Of a stretch of 64,000 bases of DNA, positions 16,471 through 28,179 are shown piece after piece; within the stretch, counting starts at the first letter, position 1, and every line of letters begins with the position of its first letter. The DNA is from Parerythrobacter lacustris (GTDB lineage Bacteria; Pseudomonadota; Alphaproteobacteria; Sphingomonadales; Sphingomonadaceae), in contig NZ_JANKHH010000004.1 in assembly GCF_024626475.1 (NCBI RefSeq), positions 1 through 64,000 of the forward strand. Reading direction: 5' to 3'. A program made the translations under genes and the position numbers. The notes under the pieces are model-generated. The model worked only from the letters and a program-made list of their open reading frames with translations. It was not told the DNA's origin and made no database searches.

Positions 16471-18213
16471 ATGCTGACCCATCTCGCCATCCGCAACATC
16501 GTGCTGATCGAGGCGCTGGAACTCGATTTCCGGCGCGGGCTGGGCGTGCTGACCGGCGAGACCGGGGCGGGCAAGTCGATCCTGCTCGACGCGCTGGGGC
16601 TGGTGCTCGGCAACCGCGCCGAAACCGCGCTGGTCCGCGCGGGGGAAGACAAAGCGAGCGTGACGGCGACGTTCCAGTTCGCGTCATCCCAGCGAAAGCT
16701 GGGATCGCCATCGGAACCGTCGGACTTCGCAGAAAGCGATTCCAGCTTTCGCTGGAATGACGGCTGGCCGAATGCGATCGTCGACGCGCTGGACGATGCC
16801 GAAATCGAAATCGAGCCGGGCGAACCGCTGATCATCCGGCGGCAGGTCAGGGCCGACGGCGGCAGCAAGGCGTGGATCAACGACCAGCCGGTCGGGGTCG
16901 CCCTGCTGCGCGAAATCGGCGGCGCGCTTGTCGAACTGCACGGCCAGCACGACGACCGCGGCCTCGTCAATCCGCGCGGCCACCGTGCCTTGCTCGACCG
17001 CTACGCCAGGGGTGCGGTCGATGGCGTCGCGGCGGCATGGCGCAAGTGGCAGGATGCGGGCGCGAAGCTCACCGCCGCGCGCGACGAGATCGACCAGGCC
17101 AAGGCCGACCAGGACCTGCTGCTCGCCCATCTCGCCGAACTGACCGCGCTGGAACCGCAGGCGGGCGAGGAAGCGCGGCTCGCCTCGGCCCGCTCCGACA
17201 TGCAAAAGGGCGAGCGGCTTTCGGGTGAGCTCGAGGAATTGCGCCGTATGTGGGACGGATCGGATTCGCCGCTCGCCGCGCTGCGGGTCGCCGCGCGCAA
17301 GCTCGACCGGATTGCGCCCGAGCACCCGCTGCTGGCCGAAGCGCTCGCCGCGCTCGACCGCGCGGTGATCGAAGCGGGCGAGGCGGAGGAGAAGCTGGAA
17401 AAGGCGGGCGAAGCGCTGGTCCACGATCCCGCCGCGCTCGACGCTGCGGAAACGCGGCTGTTCGAACTGCGCGCGCTCGCCCGCAAGCACCGCTGCGAGG
17501 TCGACGAACTGCCCGAAAGGATGCGCACCATGCGCGCCGCGCTCGACGCGATTGAAGGCGGCGAGGCGGCGCTCGATGCACTGGAAGCGGCGGAGAAGGC
17601 GGCAGCGGCGGACTACACGGCCAAAGCGCGCGCGCTGCACGATGCGCGCGTCGCAGCCGCGGCGAAACTGGACGCGGCGGTGGCGGCCGAACTCGCGCCG
17701 CTCAAGCTCGATGCCGCGCGGTTCACGACCAGGGTCGAGGAGCTGCCGCAGGACAAGTGGGGCGCGAGCGGGATCGACGCGGTCGAATTCCTCATCGCGA
17801 CCAATCCGGGCGCGGATTTCGCCCCGCTCGGCAAGATCGCCAGCGGCGGAGAACTCTCGCGTTTCATCCTCGCATTGAAGGTCGCGCTGGCTGAGAAGGG
17901 CGGCGCGGCGACGGTGATCTTCGACGAGATCGACCGCGGCGTCGGCGGCGCAGTAGCAAGCGCGATCGGCGAACGACTGGCGCGGCTGGCGGCGGACGGG
18001 CAGTTGCTCGCCGTGACGCACTCCCCCCAGGTCGCCGCGCGCGGCGGCACGCACTATGTTATCGCCAAGTCGAGCGAGGGCACGGTTACCAAGACCAGCG
18101 TCGCGCTGCTCGACGCGGCGGGCCGGCAGGAAGAGATCGCCCGCATGCTCAGCGGCGCGGAGATCACCAGCGAGGCGAGGGCGCAGGCAGACCGGCTGCT
18201 GGAGGGGGTGTGA
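16471..18213 (+). CDS. recN: DNA repair protein RecN
   Basis: 580-residue SMC-like ATPase that organises broken DNA ends during recombination. Walker A (GETGAGKS, residues about 29-36) and Walker B plus the signature (FDEIDRGVGG, near residue 485; GGELSRF near 462) are intact, with a coiled-coil middle. Unusual feature: residues about 71-97 (SSQRKLGS...SSFRWNDG) are encoded by a palindromic repeat inserted in frame between two core strands of the N-terminal head; the flanking sequence reads through normally. Whether the loop is tolerated is unknown, but no stop or frameshift results. Start ATG at 16471. Confidence 0.95.
   Translation: MLTHLAIRNIVLIEALELDFRRGLGVLTGETGAGKSILLDALGLVLGNRAETALVRAGEDKASVTATFQFASSQRKLGSPSEPSDFAESDSSFRWNDGWPNAIVDALDDAEIEIEPGEPLIIRRQVRADGGSKAWINDQPVGVALLREIGGALVELHGQHDDRGLVNPRGHRALLDRYARGAVDGVAAAWRKWQDAGAKLTAARDEIDQAKADQDLLLAHLAELTALEPQAGEEARLASARSDMQKGERLSGELEELRRMWDGSDSPLAALRVAARKLDRIAPEHPLLAEALAALDRAVIEAGEAEEKLEKAGEALVHDPAALDAAETRLFELRALARKHRCEVDELPERMRTMRAALDAIEGGEAALDALEAAEKAAAADYTAKARALHDARVAAAAKLDAAVAAELAPLKLDAARFTTRVEELPQDKWGASGIDAVEFLIATNPGADFAPLGKIASGGELSRFILALKVALAEKGGAATVIFDEIDRGVGGAVASAIGERLARLAADGQLLAVTHSPQVAARGGTHYVIAKSSEGTVTKTSVALLDAAGRQEEIARMLSGAEITSEARAQADRLLEGV
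16682..16762. repeat. palindromic repeat inside recN
   Basis: 81 bp beginning CGTCATCCCAGCGAAAGCT and ending with the near complement, ATGACG at 16757-16762. The left 27 bases are identical to those of the intergenic element at 62412-62489, showing it is a mobile or amplified palindromic unit rather than native recN sequence. Its length is a multiple of three, so the reading frame is kept and 27 residues are added. Confidence 0.85.
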
Positions 18214-18243
18214 TGGGTCAGACGTCGCTGCACCACCCCCCGA

Positions 18244-18267
18244 CCCCCTCCTCTGAAGAGGAGGGGG
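18244..18267. repeat. C/G-rich palindrome after recN
   Basis: CCCCCTCCTCT and AGAGGAGGGGG pair perfectly around a very small loop in the 59-bp gap between recN and the next gene. The same kind of C/G-rich palindrome occurs inside ligA, at 1548-1567 and at 42928-42990. Confidence 0.65.
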
Positions 18268-18272
18268 CTTAG

Positions 18273-18674
18273 ATGATCACCACCCGCCGGACGTTCATCG
18301 GTGCCTCCGCCCTCACACTCCTCGCCGCATGCGCGCCCAAGTCAGGAGCTTTCGCCATGGAAGAACTCGATCTCGATAATCTCTACGGCCTGATCGGGGA
18401 GATCAAGGCCGCGCCGGGCAAGGGGCGCGAGTTGGCGGAGATATTGCTCGAAGCGTCCGCCAGCCGGATGCCGGGCAATCTTGCCTATCTCGTCTCGCTC
18501 GGGGTCGAGGAGTCGGATTCGGTGTGGGTCAGCGAGGTGTGGACCTCGAAGCAGGCGCATGATGACAGCCTGAGGCTTCCCGCCGTGCAGGCCGCGATCG
18601 GCAAGGCGCGGCCGATCATCGGCGGCTTCGGGACGCGGGTCGAAACCAGACCGCTGGGCGGGGCGGGGCTTTGA
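18273..18674 (+). CDS. antibiotic-biosynthesis-monooxygenase-like lipoprotein
   Basis: 133 residues. The N-terminus (MITTRRTFIGASALTLLAAC) has both a twin-arginine-like RR motif and a lipobox LLAAC, so it is probably an exported lipoprotein. The mature part (YGLIGEIKAAPGKGRELAEILLEAS ... WVSEVWTSKQAHDDS) is a single ABM fold of about 90 residues, as in putative quinol monooxygenases and heme-degrading enzymes; active-site residues cannot be told from sequence. It starts after the recN repeat and overlaps the next gene by four bases. The role of an exported ABM protein is unclear. Confidence 0.75.
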   Translation: MITTRRTFIGASALTLLAACAPKSGAFAMEELDLDNLYGLIGEIKAAPGKGRELAEILLEASASRMPGNLAYLVSLGVEESDSVWVSEVWTSKQAHDDSLRLPAVQAAIGKARPIIGGFGTRVETRPLGGAGL

Positions 18675-19570
18675 GGCTTGGCTGGCTGGCTATCCTGGCG
18701 CTAGCTGCCGTGGGCTGCGCCGACAAGGGAGGGGCGATGAGCGACCATGTGCTGAGCGCGGGCGGGGCGGCGTGGGGAACCGACGCAAACCTCAGTCCCT
18801 CGAAACCCGACGCGGTGCTACGCTTCGGCGAGCGCCCGCGTGATTATGCCGAACTGCGGCTGCCCAAAGGCGAAGGCCCGTTCCCGCTCGCGGTGATCTG
18901 GCACGGCGGGTGCTGGAAGCAGGGCGTGGCCGACACCGCCTATATGGCCGCGCTCGCGACTCGCTGGCAGGAGCAGGGGATTGCGACGCTCAACGTCGAT
19001 TATCGCGAAGTGGGCGACGGTGGCGGCTGGCCGGGCAGCTTCAAGGACTGGCAGGCGGCATCGGCGCTGATCGACCGGGTGGCGCAGGACTACCCCGTCG
19101 ACCGCGGGCGGGTGACGTTGGTCGGCCACTCGGCGGGTGCGCTTCCGGCGCTGTGGCTCGCGTCCGAGAGCGGTGCGGCCGGGCCGACCGGAGCCAGGAC
19201 GCCGGTCAAGGCGCGCGCCGCGATCGTGCTCGACGGGCCGGGCGATATCGGGGCGGAGGCATCGGCGTTCGATGCGCTGTGCCAGTTCTCCGCCGTCGAT
19301 CCGTTCATGGGCGGCACGCCTGCCAAGGCCGCCGCGCGCTATGCCGCGATTTCTCCGCGCAGCAGTGCGCCGCAGCTGGAGGAAGTGCTGTTCGTGCAGG
19401 CGAGGCTGCCGGCCCCCTCGCAGGAAACGCTCGCCGCCATCGGCGCTGCGGGCGCGAAGGTCGTGACGGTGGCCAACCCCGATGCGAGCCACTTCGACAT
19501 CATCACCCCGGGCCATCCGGTGTACGAGCGCAACGAGGCGGCAATGCTGGAAGTGCTCAAGGGGCGGTAG
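18671..19570 (+). CDS. alpha/beta hydrolase lipoprotein
   Basis: 299-residue hydrolase of the BD-FAE/acetyl esterase type. A lipobox (LAAVGC) ends a short signal sequence. The oxyanion segment HGGCW, the nucleophile elbow GHSAGA with Ser154, and a late Asp-His pair (NPDASHFDII) form the catalytic triad. It starts at a TTG overlapping the TGA of the preceding gene, so translation is coupled. The substrate is probably an ester; the family includes formamidases and carbohydrate esterases. Next gene starts immediately after the stop. Confidence 0.8.
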   Translation: MRLGWLAILALAAVGCADKGGAMSDHVLSAGGAAWGTDANLSPSKPDAVLRFGERPRDYAELRLPKGEGPFPLAVIWHGGCWKQGVADTAYMAALATRWQEQGIATLNVDYREVGDGGGWPGSFKDWQAASALIDRVAQDYPVDRGRVTLVGHSAGALPALWLASESGAAGPTGARTPVKARAAIVLDGPGDIGAEASAFDALCQFSAVDPFMGGTPAKAAARYAAISPRSSAPQLEEVLFVQARLPAPSQETLAAIGAAGAKVVTVANPDASHFDIITPGHPVYERNEAAMLEVLKGR

Positions 19571-22533
<2,963 letters not shown>

Positions 22534-22559
22534 ACACCGTTAAGCACTTCTAAGAACCT

Positions 22560-22575
22560 GTATCCTATAGGATAC
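22560..22575. promoter_or_regulatory. perfect 16-bp palindrome upstream of a lipoprotein gene
   Basis: GTATCCTATAGGATAC is fully self-complementary and lies 24 bases upstream of the ATG at 22600, between the ligA stop and the next gene. A dyad of this length and A/T-rich centre is typical of a repressor site, and the -10-like TATCCT or TAGGAT is inside it. The regulator is unknown. Confidence 0.5.
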
Positions 22576-22599
22576 GCTCCGGCGGCGGAGGCACTGGCG

Positions 22600-23781
22600 A
22601 TGCGGTTTTTGGCAGCTATGATCTGCACGCTGTTTGCTGGCCTGCTCGCCGCTTGTTCGGACGATGCCCCGGGCGGATCGATCTTCAGCAGCTTCACTTC
22701 GCCCGACTATGTCGCGCCGCCGGTCGAGCCGCGCAGCACCTGGGCGGCCAAGGCCCTCAAGGACGGGAAAATCCCCGATCGCGGTTTCCTCGCCGCCTAT
22801 TTCGACCGTTCGCAAAGCGCGCCTGTGTTCCATACCGAAGAGGTGGACAGCATCGCAGTAAAATATGCGTGGGACGAGCTGCACCAGATAAAATCGGAGA
22901 ATTTCGCCGCCTACTGGATCGGCCAGATCGACATGCCCGAGGGCGGCAAGCGGACCCTTGCGGTCAGCCAGAGCTGGGCCAGGTCGCGCATTTTCATCGA
23001 CGGCAAGCTGGTGTTCCCTCACGGCAGCGTGGCCGGGTTCGACAACGGCCTTGCCTCCAACCGCCGCCCGGTTGCTCCATCGGGATCGGAGGTCGCGGGC
23101 AAGAGCGGCGAATTCACCCATTACTTCGCCCCCGGCAAGCACCTGATCGAGGTGGAATTCGTCAACAACTGGCACACCACCGAATACAAGGTCACCATCG
23201 GCGAGGTGCAGGCCGCCCCGCTAAGCGACAGTGAATTGCGCAGCGCGATGGGCAAGCTCGACGGTAAAGAGATTTTCTATGTCGGCATCTACGAGAGCGA
23301 CAATCGGGACACCTCGGTCGAGGTCGACCTGCCGCGCACCGGCAAGCCGGCGATCGTATGGCTCGATTCCTACGAAGGGGTCGACTGGTCGATCGATGCG
23401 CCCGATGGGGTCGAAGCGGTGGTGATCGCATCCTACTCTCCCGGTTCGCGGGTGGTCGCGCCGGAAGGCGTCAAGATTTTCCGCGCCCAATCGCGGCTCG
23501 GCATTCGGGAAGTCGGGCGGGGCGGCGGCTGCCACTGCGTCGGCGGAAATTTCCGCTGTGAACAGTCGGGCGGGATTGCCGGGTTGAGCACCGCGCTGGG
23601 ACGCAGCACAGGCAAATCGCTCATCGGCCTGGCCACCGCCTACAGCACCGCAAGCATCTCCGTCCGCAGTTACGACGCTGGCGAGCGGGCGCGGGCGCAG
23701 GAGGTTGCGGCAAAGACCGAGGAAGCGCGGCGGATATGCGAAGCCAGTGGCAATCCCGATTTCGACAACATGTTCGACTAG
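22600..23781 (+). CDS. lipoprotein of unknown function with PA14-like region
   Basis: 393 residues. Signal peptide with lipobox LLAAC (lipidated Cys about residue 19). Residues about 60-200 (AYFDRSQSAPVFHTEEVDSI, IGQIDMPEGGKRTLAVSQSWARSRIFIDGKLVFPHG) resemble a PA14-type jelly roll that binds carbohydrate-like ligands. Further on there is a cysteine-containing segment (GGGCHCVGGNFRCEQSG) that may bind metal or form disulfides. No catalytic motif. GGAGG lies eight bases before the ATG. A 16-bp palindrome upstream suggests a specific regulator. The family is unfamiliar to me. Confidence 0.6.
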   Translation: MRFLAAMICTLFAGLLAACSDDAPGGSIFSSFTSPDYVAPPVEPRSTWAAKALKDGKIPDRGFLAAYFDRSQSAPVFHTEEVDSIAVKYAWDELHQIKSENFAAYWIGQIDMPEGGKRTLAVSQSWARSRIFIDGKLVFPHGSVAGFDNGLASNRRPVAPSGSEVAGKSGEFTHYFAPGKHLIEVEFVNNWHTTEYKVTIGEVQAAPLSDSELRSAMGKLDGKEIFYVGIYESDNRDTSVEVDLPRTGKPAIVWLDSYEGVDWSIDAPDGVEAVVIASYSPGSRVVAPEGVKIFRAQSRLGIREVGRGGGCHCVGGNFRCEQSGGIAGLSTALGRSTGKSLIGLATAYSTASISVRSYDAGERARAQEVAAKTEEARRICEASGNPDFDNMFD

Positions 23782-23843
23782 GCCAATTGTGATGCGCCCG
23801 CCCGATGCGGTATGGCGGTGACGGGATACAGCGGGGGTTGGAC

Positions 23844-25019
23844 GTGGCGGGTTATCTGAAAAATCTCATGCGCGATCTCGAGGCGCACACCGAAGTGCGG
23901 CGGTTCGGGAGTGGGTGGCTGTCGGGTTTCTTCGGCCTGCTGCTTGCGATCACCGCGCTGCTGATGGTCGTCGCGCTGCGCTTCCCCGAATGGTTCGCGA
24001 CGCCCGAGCTCAATGTGGTGAAGGGCTGGAGCGGCTTCCGCCCGCTGCTCCACCTGATCCTGCTGGCGAGCTACGCGCTGTCGCTGCTCAGCCTGCTGCT
24101 GCGCCCGCGCAAAGTGCTGGGGGTGACCGCGCTGATGATCGGCCTCGGCGCGGCGCTGCTCGGCGGGGCGAATGTGCAGCCCGATGAAACGCGCAGCTGG
24201 GGCGTATTCTTCGGGCTCGATTTCTTCATCGTCAATCTGCTGGTCACCGGCTTCATGTTCGCCCCGCTGGAACGGCTGGTGCCGCACCGCCGCGCGCAGC
24301 GGCTGTTCCGGACCGAGTGGCGCGAGGACCTGTTCTACTTCCTCGTCAGCACGATGTTCGTGCAATTGCTGAGCTTCCTCGCGCTCGCCCCGCAGGCCTT
24401 CGTCAATGCCAACACCGGCAGCTTCGACGCTTTCCGCGCGATGATCTACGGCCTGCCATGGGTGGTGCAGTTCGCCATCGTACTGGTCGCGTCGGACATC
24501 GTGCAGTATTTCTTCCACCGCAGCTTCCATCGCTGGCCGTTTCTGTGGGGGTTCCACGCGATCCACCACAGCGCGAAGTCGATGGACTGGCTGGCCGGCT
24601 CGCGGATGCATTTCATCGAGATCATCCTGCTGCGGGCGGTGACATCGCTGCCGCTGTTCACCCTGGGCTTCGCGCCTTCGGTGATGCAGGCGTATATCGG
24701 CTTCATCTATGTCTGGTCCTCGCTGCTGCACGCCAATGTGAAGGGCGATTTCGACCGGCTCGGCCACTGGATCGCGACCCCGCGGTTCCACCATTGGCAC
24801 CACGGGCTGGAGCGCGAGGCATTCGATGTCAATTTCGCGATCTTCTTCCCGTGGATCGACAAGCTGTTCGGCACCTTCCACCTGCCCGAAGGTCGCTGGC
24901 CGAAGGACTACGGGATCCCCGAGGATGTACCGCGCAGCTATGGCAAGCAGTTCCTCTACCCGTGGACCCGGACGGGCAAGAAGACCGACGATGGTGCCGG
25001 CCCGGAACCGGCGGAATAG
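23844..25019 (+). CDS. sterol desaturase-type membrane enzyme
   Basis: 391-residue member of the fatty acid hydroxylase/sterol desaturase family of diiron membrane enzymes. About seven membrane helices surround the histidine motifs HRSFH, HAIHHS and HHWHH, the third in ATPRFHHWHHGLERE, which bind the two irons that activate oxygen. Many bacterial members hydroxylate or desaturate carotenoids, sterols or lipid acyl chains; nothing here decides the substrate. The GTG at 23844 starts the frame; an ATG at 23805 is also possible. It follows the lipoprotein gene at 22600-23781 with a short gap. Confidence 0.85.
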   Translation: MAGYLKNLMRDLEAHTEVRRFGSGWLSGFFGLLLAITALLMVVALRFPEWFATPELNVVKGWSGFRPLLHLILLASYALSLLSLLLRPRKVLGVTALMIGLGAALLGGANVQPDETRSWGVFFGLDFFIVNLLVTGFMFAPLERLVPHRRAQRLFRTEWREDLFYFLVSTMFVQLLSFLALAPQAFVNANTGSFDAFRAMIYGLPWVVQFAIVLVASDIVQYFFHRSFHRWPFLWGFHAIHHSAKSMDWLAGSRMHFIEIILLRAVTSLPLFTLGFAPSVMQAYIGFIYVWSSLLHANVKGDFDRLGHWIATPRFHHWHHGLEREAFDVNFAIFFPWIDKLFGTFHLPEGRWPKDYGIPEDVPRSYGKQFLYPWTRTGKKTDDGAGPEPAE

Positions 25020-25037
25020 CGGGCCGCAACGATTCAG

Positions 25038-26177
25038 ATGACCCTGCTGCATCGGACCTTGACCCGGTTTGCCCTGTCGCTGGCCGCGCTGGGCCTCGCG
25101 GCGTGCAGCGGACTGGGGACCGGTTCGGGCGAGAGCGAATCTCCGCCCGATGCCTCGGCGGAAGAATCCCGTCCGGCGGAGCTGCTGGCGCTGGAGGACC
25201 GGCTCACCGCGATCGGATTGGGGTTCGACGGTTATCTTGGAATCGCGGTAGTCGATCTCGACAATGGCGAACTCGCCGCGCTCAACGGCGAGGAATGGTT
25301 CCCGCAGCAAAGCGTCAGCAAGCTGTGGGTTGCAATTGCCGCGCTGGACGAGGCGGATGCGGGCGAATTGGACCTCGGCGAGACTGCGACGGTCAGTTTC
25401 GAGGACTTGACGCTGTTCTACCAGCCGGTGCGCAAGCTGGTGCTCGCCAACGGCTCGTTCGCTGCGAGCTATGAGGAATTCATCCGCCGCGCGCTGACCG
25501 AAAGCGACAACACCGCCAACGACATGGTGCTGCGGCGGGTCGGCGGCCCCGATGCGGTGCGCGACATGCTGGCGGCTAAGGAACTGCCGGGCATCCGCTT
25601 CGGCCCCGGCGAACGCGCGATGCAAAGCAGTATCGCGGCGATGGAATGGCGCCAGCTCTACGCGCTGGAAGAGAACTTCTTCAAGGCGCGCAAGCTGGTT
25701 CCGGTGGCCGCCCGGCGCGAGGCGTTCGACGCCTATGTCACCGACCCGGTCGACGGGGCGCAGCCCGCTGCGATCGCCCGCGCGCTGGCACGGCTCGCAC
25801 AAGGGAAACTGCTCGGCCCCGAAGCGAGTGCGCGGATGCTCGGCTGGCTGGGCGAGGTGAAGAGCGGACCGAACCGGCTCAAGGGCGGGTTGCCGGAGGG
25901 CTGGGGCATCGCGCACAAGACCGGCACGGGGCAGGTGCTCGACATCGTCCCGCCCGGTGTGATCGGCGAGCAGGCGGGCTACAACGATGTCGGCATCCTG
26001 ACTGCGCCTGACGGGCGGCGCTACGCCGTGGCGGTGATGATCGGGCGGACCAAACGCCCGGTGCCCGAACGGATGGACCTGATGCACGCCGTGGTCGCGG
26101 CAGTCGCCGACTACCACTATGCCGTGACCGGGCAGCCTCGACCCCAAGTGCCGCCGCCGCAAGAGATGATCCCGTGA
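25038..26177 (+). CDS. class A beta-lactamase-like serine hydrolase lipoprotein
   Basis: 379-residue lipoprotein (LAAC box at about residue 20-23). The serine beta-lactamase/transpeptidase motifs are clear: SVSK with nucleophile Ser92 and Lys95, SDN at residues 156-158 and KTG at 294-296. A typical ExxLN glutamate of class A beta-lactamases is not obvious, so it may be a DD-peptidase-like or low-activity enzyme rather than a resistance determinant. It is lipid-anchored, facing the periplasm. Its final codons overlap the following CinA gene by four bases (GTGA). Activity must be tested against penicillins or cell wall peptides. Confidence 0.8.
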   Translation: MTLLHRTLTRFALSLAALGLAACSGLGTGSGESESPPDASAEESRPAELLALEDRLTAIGLGFDGYLGIAVVDLDNGELAALNGEEWFPQQSVSKLWVAIAALDEADAGELDLGETATVSFEDLTLFYQPVRKLVLANGSFAASYEEFIRRALTESDNTANDMVLRRVGGPDAVRDMLAAKELPGIRFGPGERAMQSSIAAMEWRQLYALEENFFKARKLVPVAARREAFDAYVTDPVDGAQPAAIARALARLAQGKLLGPEASARMLGWLGEVKSGPNRLKGGLPEGWGIAHKTGTGQVLDIVPPGVIGEQAGYNDVGILTAPDGRRYAVAVMIGRTKRPVPERMDLMHAVVAAVADYHYAVTGQPRPQVPPPQEMIP

Positions 26178-26671
26178 TTGCAGAACTGCACCCGCAGGCG
26201 ATGCGGATTGCCGGTCTGCTCCGCGCACGGGGCGAGACAATCGCGGTGGCAGACGGGGCGACCGGTGGGCTGATCGCGACATCGCTGCTGACCGTGCCCG
26301 GCGCGCTCGACTTCTTCGTCGGGGGAGGGGTGGTCTATTCCTTCCGCGCGCGCGACGTGCTGTTCGCCCTGCCGCGCGAGGCCTATGCCGGAATGCGCGG
26401 CGCGAGCGAGGATTATGCGCTGCTCCAGGCCCGCGCCATCCGCGACAATTTCGGTGCCGACTGGGGCATCGCCGAGAGCGGTTCGGTCGGCGGAGCGAGC
26501 CATCCCACGGGCGCACCGGCAGGACGCAGCGTCTGCGCGGTGGTCGGGCCGATATGCGAGTTCACCCAAGTCACCGAGACCGGCAGCGCCGACCGGATCG
26601 CCAATATGGAAGCTTTCACCAGAGCGGCGCTGGCGCATCTCGAGACGGTGCTGTCCTGCCAGCGAGACTGA
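26174..26671 (+). CDS. CinA C-terminal-domain protein
   Basis: 165 residues, comprising only the CinA C-terminal domain: the amidohydrolase PncC type, which removes ammonia from nicotinamide mononucleotide to recycle NAD. The segments ETIAVADGATGGLIATSLLTVPGALDFFVGGGVVYS and GIAESGSVGG with a Thr/Ser-rich pocket are characteristic. The start GTG overlaps the TGA stop of the upstream hydrolase. The Ser/Thr/Asn residues typical of the active site appear present but cannot be fully verified by eye. Link to the lactamase-like protein is probably only positional. Confidence 0.7.
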   Translation: MIAELHPQAMRIAGLLRARGETIAVADGATGGLIATSLLTVPGALDFFVGGGVVYSFRARDVLFALPREAYAGMRGASEDYALLQARAIRDNFGADWGIAESGSVGGASHPTGAPAGRSVCAVVGPICEFTQVTETGSADRIANMEAFTRAALAHLETVLSCQRD

Positions 26672-26677
26672 GCCAGA

Positions 26678-27349
26678 TCAGTCGTTCGGCATCAGATGAA
26701 TTTCGCGGATCGCCGAGGTTTCGCGCTGACCCAGCGCAAACACCACCGCATCGGCGATGTCTTCCGGCTGGAGCTTGCCCGGCTTCGGTTCTTCGAAGAA
26801 GGGCGTATCGACCATACCCGGCGAAATGACCGTGCAGCGGCCGTTCCATTCGCGCATTTCCTCCGCCAGATTTCCGGCAAAGCCATGGACGAACCACTTT
26901 GTCGCGCCGTAGACCGATCCCTTGAGATGATCCCGCCCGGCCTTCGATCCGGTGACGATGAAATGGCCCTTGGTCTTCCGCAGCTCGGGCAGTGCAGCGT
27001 GTGCGGTGTAGAGGACGGCCATGATGTTGAGATGGATCATTGTGTGCCATTCGTCCGGGTCGCCCTGTTCGACGCCGGCCTTGCTCGTCCCGGTGCCGGC
27101 ATTGGCGAACACCGCGTCGAGCGCGCCGAATGTTTCGACCGTTGTACCGACTGCCGCCTCGACAGCTGCGCGGTCGGTCACATCGCATTCTATCGCCAAC
27201 GCCCGGTCGCCGATCTCTTCTGCGATTTCGTCGAGCTTGTCTTTCGACCGCGCGAGCAGTGAAACATTCCAAGCCGCCTTTGCCGCCGCCCGTGCGGTCG
27301 CCGCGCCGATGCCGCTAGAAGCGCCGGTGATGAAAAGTGTCTTTGTCAT
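26678..27349 (-). CDS. short-chain dehydrogenase/reductase
   Basis: 223-residue NAD(P)-dependent oxidoreductase of the classical SDR type. Cofactor motif GASSGIGAA (TGxxxGxG, residues 8-16), NAG (about 84-86), and the active-site residues SerTyrLys (S at VTGSKAG, YGATK with Tyr and Lys) are present. The C-terminal segment (EIHLMPND) matches YdfG-like enzymes acting on 3-hydroxy acids. It is encoded convergently with the CinA gene, separated by six bases. Confidence 0.82.
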   Translation of the reverse strand: MTKTLFITGASSGIGAATARAAAKAAWNVSLLARSKDKLDEIAEEIGDRALAIECDVTDRAAVEAAVGTTVETFGALDAVFANAGTGTSKAGVEQGDPDEWHTMIHLNIMAVLYTAHAALPELRKTKGHFIVTGSKAGRDHLKGSVYGATKWFVHGFAGNLAEEMREWNGRCTVISPGMVDTPFFEEPKPGKLQPEDIADAVVFALGQRETSAIREIHLMPND

Positions 27350-27422
27350 GGGATGCCTAGCCTATTGGTGCTTGATTGAGGGGAAGTGTCATGTCCCCAA
27401 TCGACCGGCTGGCGCATCGTTC

Positions 27423-28088
27423 CTATCCGGCCGACACCCACTTCATCACCCCGCCGGGGAAGGGGGTCCACCAGCCGGTTTTCACCCCCGCCAGCGCCAG
27501 CATGTCGCTGGTCCACTGGTTGCAGGTGTTACCGAGGTGGTAGGTGCCGGGGGCGTCGTAGAACACGTCGTAGGTTGAATAGCCCTCATATTTCTTGCGC
27601 TGCTGGGCCGGTAGCACCTGGCCTTCGATAGCTGCCACCAGCTTTGCGTATTCGGCCTCGCTGATCGTCAGCTCACGGTGATCGGGCGAAGGTGCAGGGC
27701 GGATGTAATGCGCGACATGCAGCAACCCGTCCCCACCGGTCGCGGCATTGAGCACTGTGGGCAGCGACAGGTCCGCCCAGGTCGGGGTGTTGAGGAACAC
27801 CTCGCGCTCGCCCCAGCTGACCGAGACATGGGTATAGGCGAGGCCCGGTGCGGCAAGGTCGGTGGCGGGGAAATCCGTGCGCCAGTCCTTGGTCTCGGTA
27901 ACCAGCGGCATGACGATGGCGGTGTGGATGCCATTGGTTTCGACCATGATGGTGACGCCGTCGCCGGGCTCTTCCCATCCGCCATTGCGCGGGATCGCGC
28001 TGCCGATCCATGCGGTGAGGAAGAACAGCCCGACGAGCAGCGCGAGCCACGCCAGCGCCTTGCCGGCAATCCTCCTTATCCTCGTCAT
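27423..28088 (-). CDS. DUF2459 (TIGR02117) family protein
   Basis: 221-residue inner-membrane-anchored protein (membrane helix about residues 8-30) with a large outward domain: VETNGIHTAIVMPL and WGEREVFLNTPTWADL and NTCNQWTSDMLALAGV are segments of the TIGR02117/DUF2459 family, which resembles NlpC/P60-like cysteine hydrolases (the Cys in TCNQW and His in GIHTAI would be the active pair), function unknown. The start codon I use (ATG at 28088) lies inside the palindromic repeat at 28083-28168; the longer frame to 28115 is entirely repeat sequence and has no ribosome-binding site. Confidence 0.72.
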   Translation of the reverse strand: MTRIRRIAGKALAWLALLVGLFFLTAWIGSAIPRNGGWEEPGDGVTIMVETNGIHTAIVMPLVTETKDWRTDFPATDLAAPGLAYTHVSVSWGEREVFLNTPTWADLSLPTVLNAATGGDGLLHVAHYIRPAPSPDHRELTISEAEYAKLVAAIEGQVLPAQQRKKYEGYSTYDVFYDAPGTYHLGNTCNQWTSDMLALAGVKTGWWTPFPGGVMKWVSAG

Positions 28089-28168
28089 TGCGAGGAGCAG
28101 AATGCGACGCGGCAATCCAGGGGCTGTGCCCTACCGCCCTGGATTGCTTCGCTAAGCTCGCAATGACG
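28083..28168. repeat. palindromic intergenic repeat with CGTCATTGCGAG arms
   Basis: 86 bp, beginning CGTCATTGCGAGGAGC and ending GCTCGCAATGACG; a central inner pair is GCAATCCAGGG/CCCTGGATTGC. It lies between prmA and the DUF2459 gene and supplies the DUF2459 start codon. The family is widespread among proteobacteria. Confidence 0.85.
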
Positions 28169-28179
28169 GGCATGGTGTG

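Noticed and set aside
23778-26516. A 912-codon open frame on the minus strand over the lipoprotein, desaturase and lactamase genes
   Set aside because: It is antisense to three well-supported genes, rich in Arg, Pro and Gln as expected from high-GC shadows, and has no ribosome-binding site or domain.
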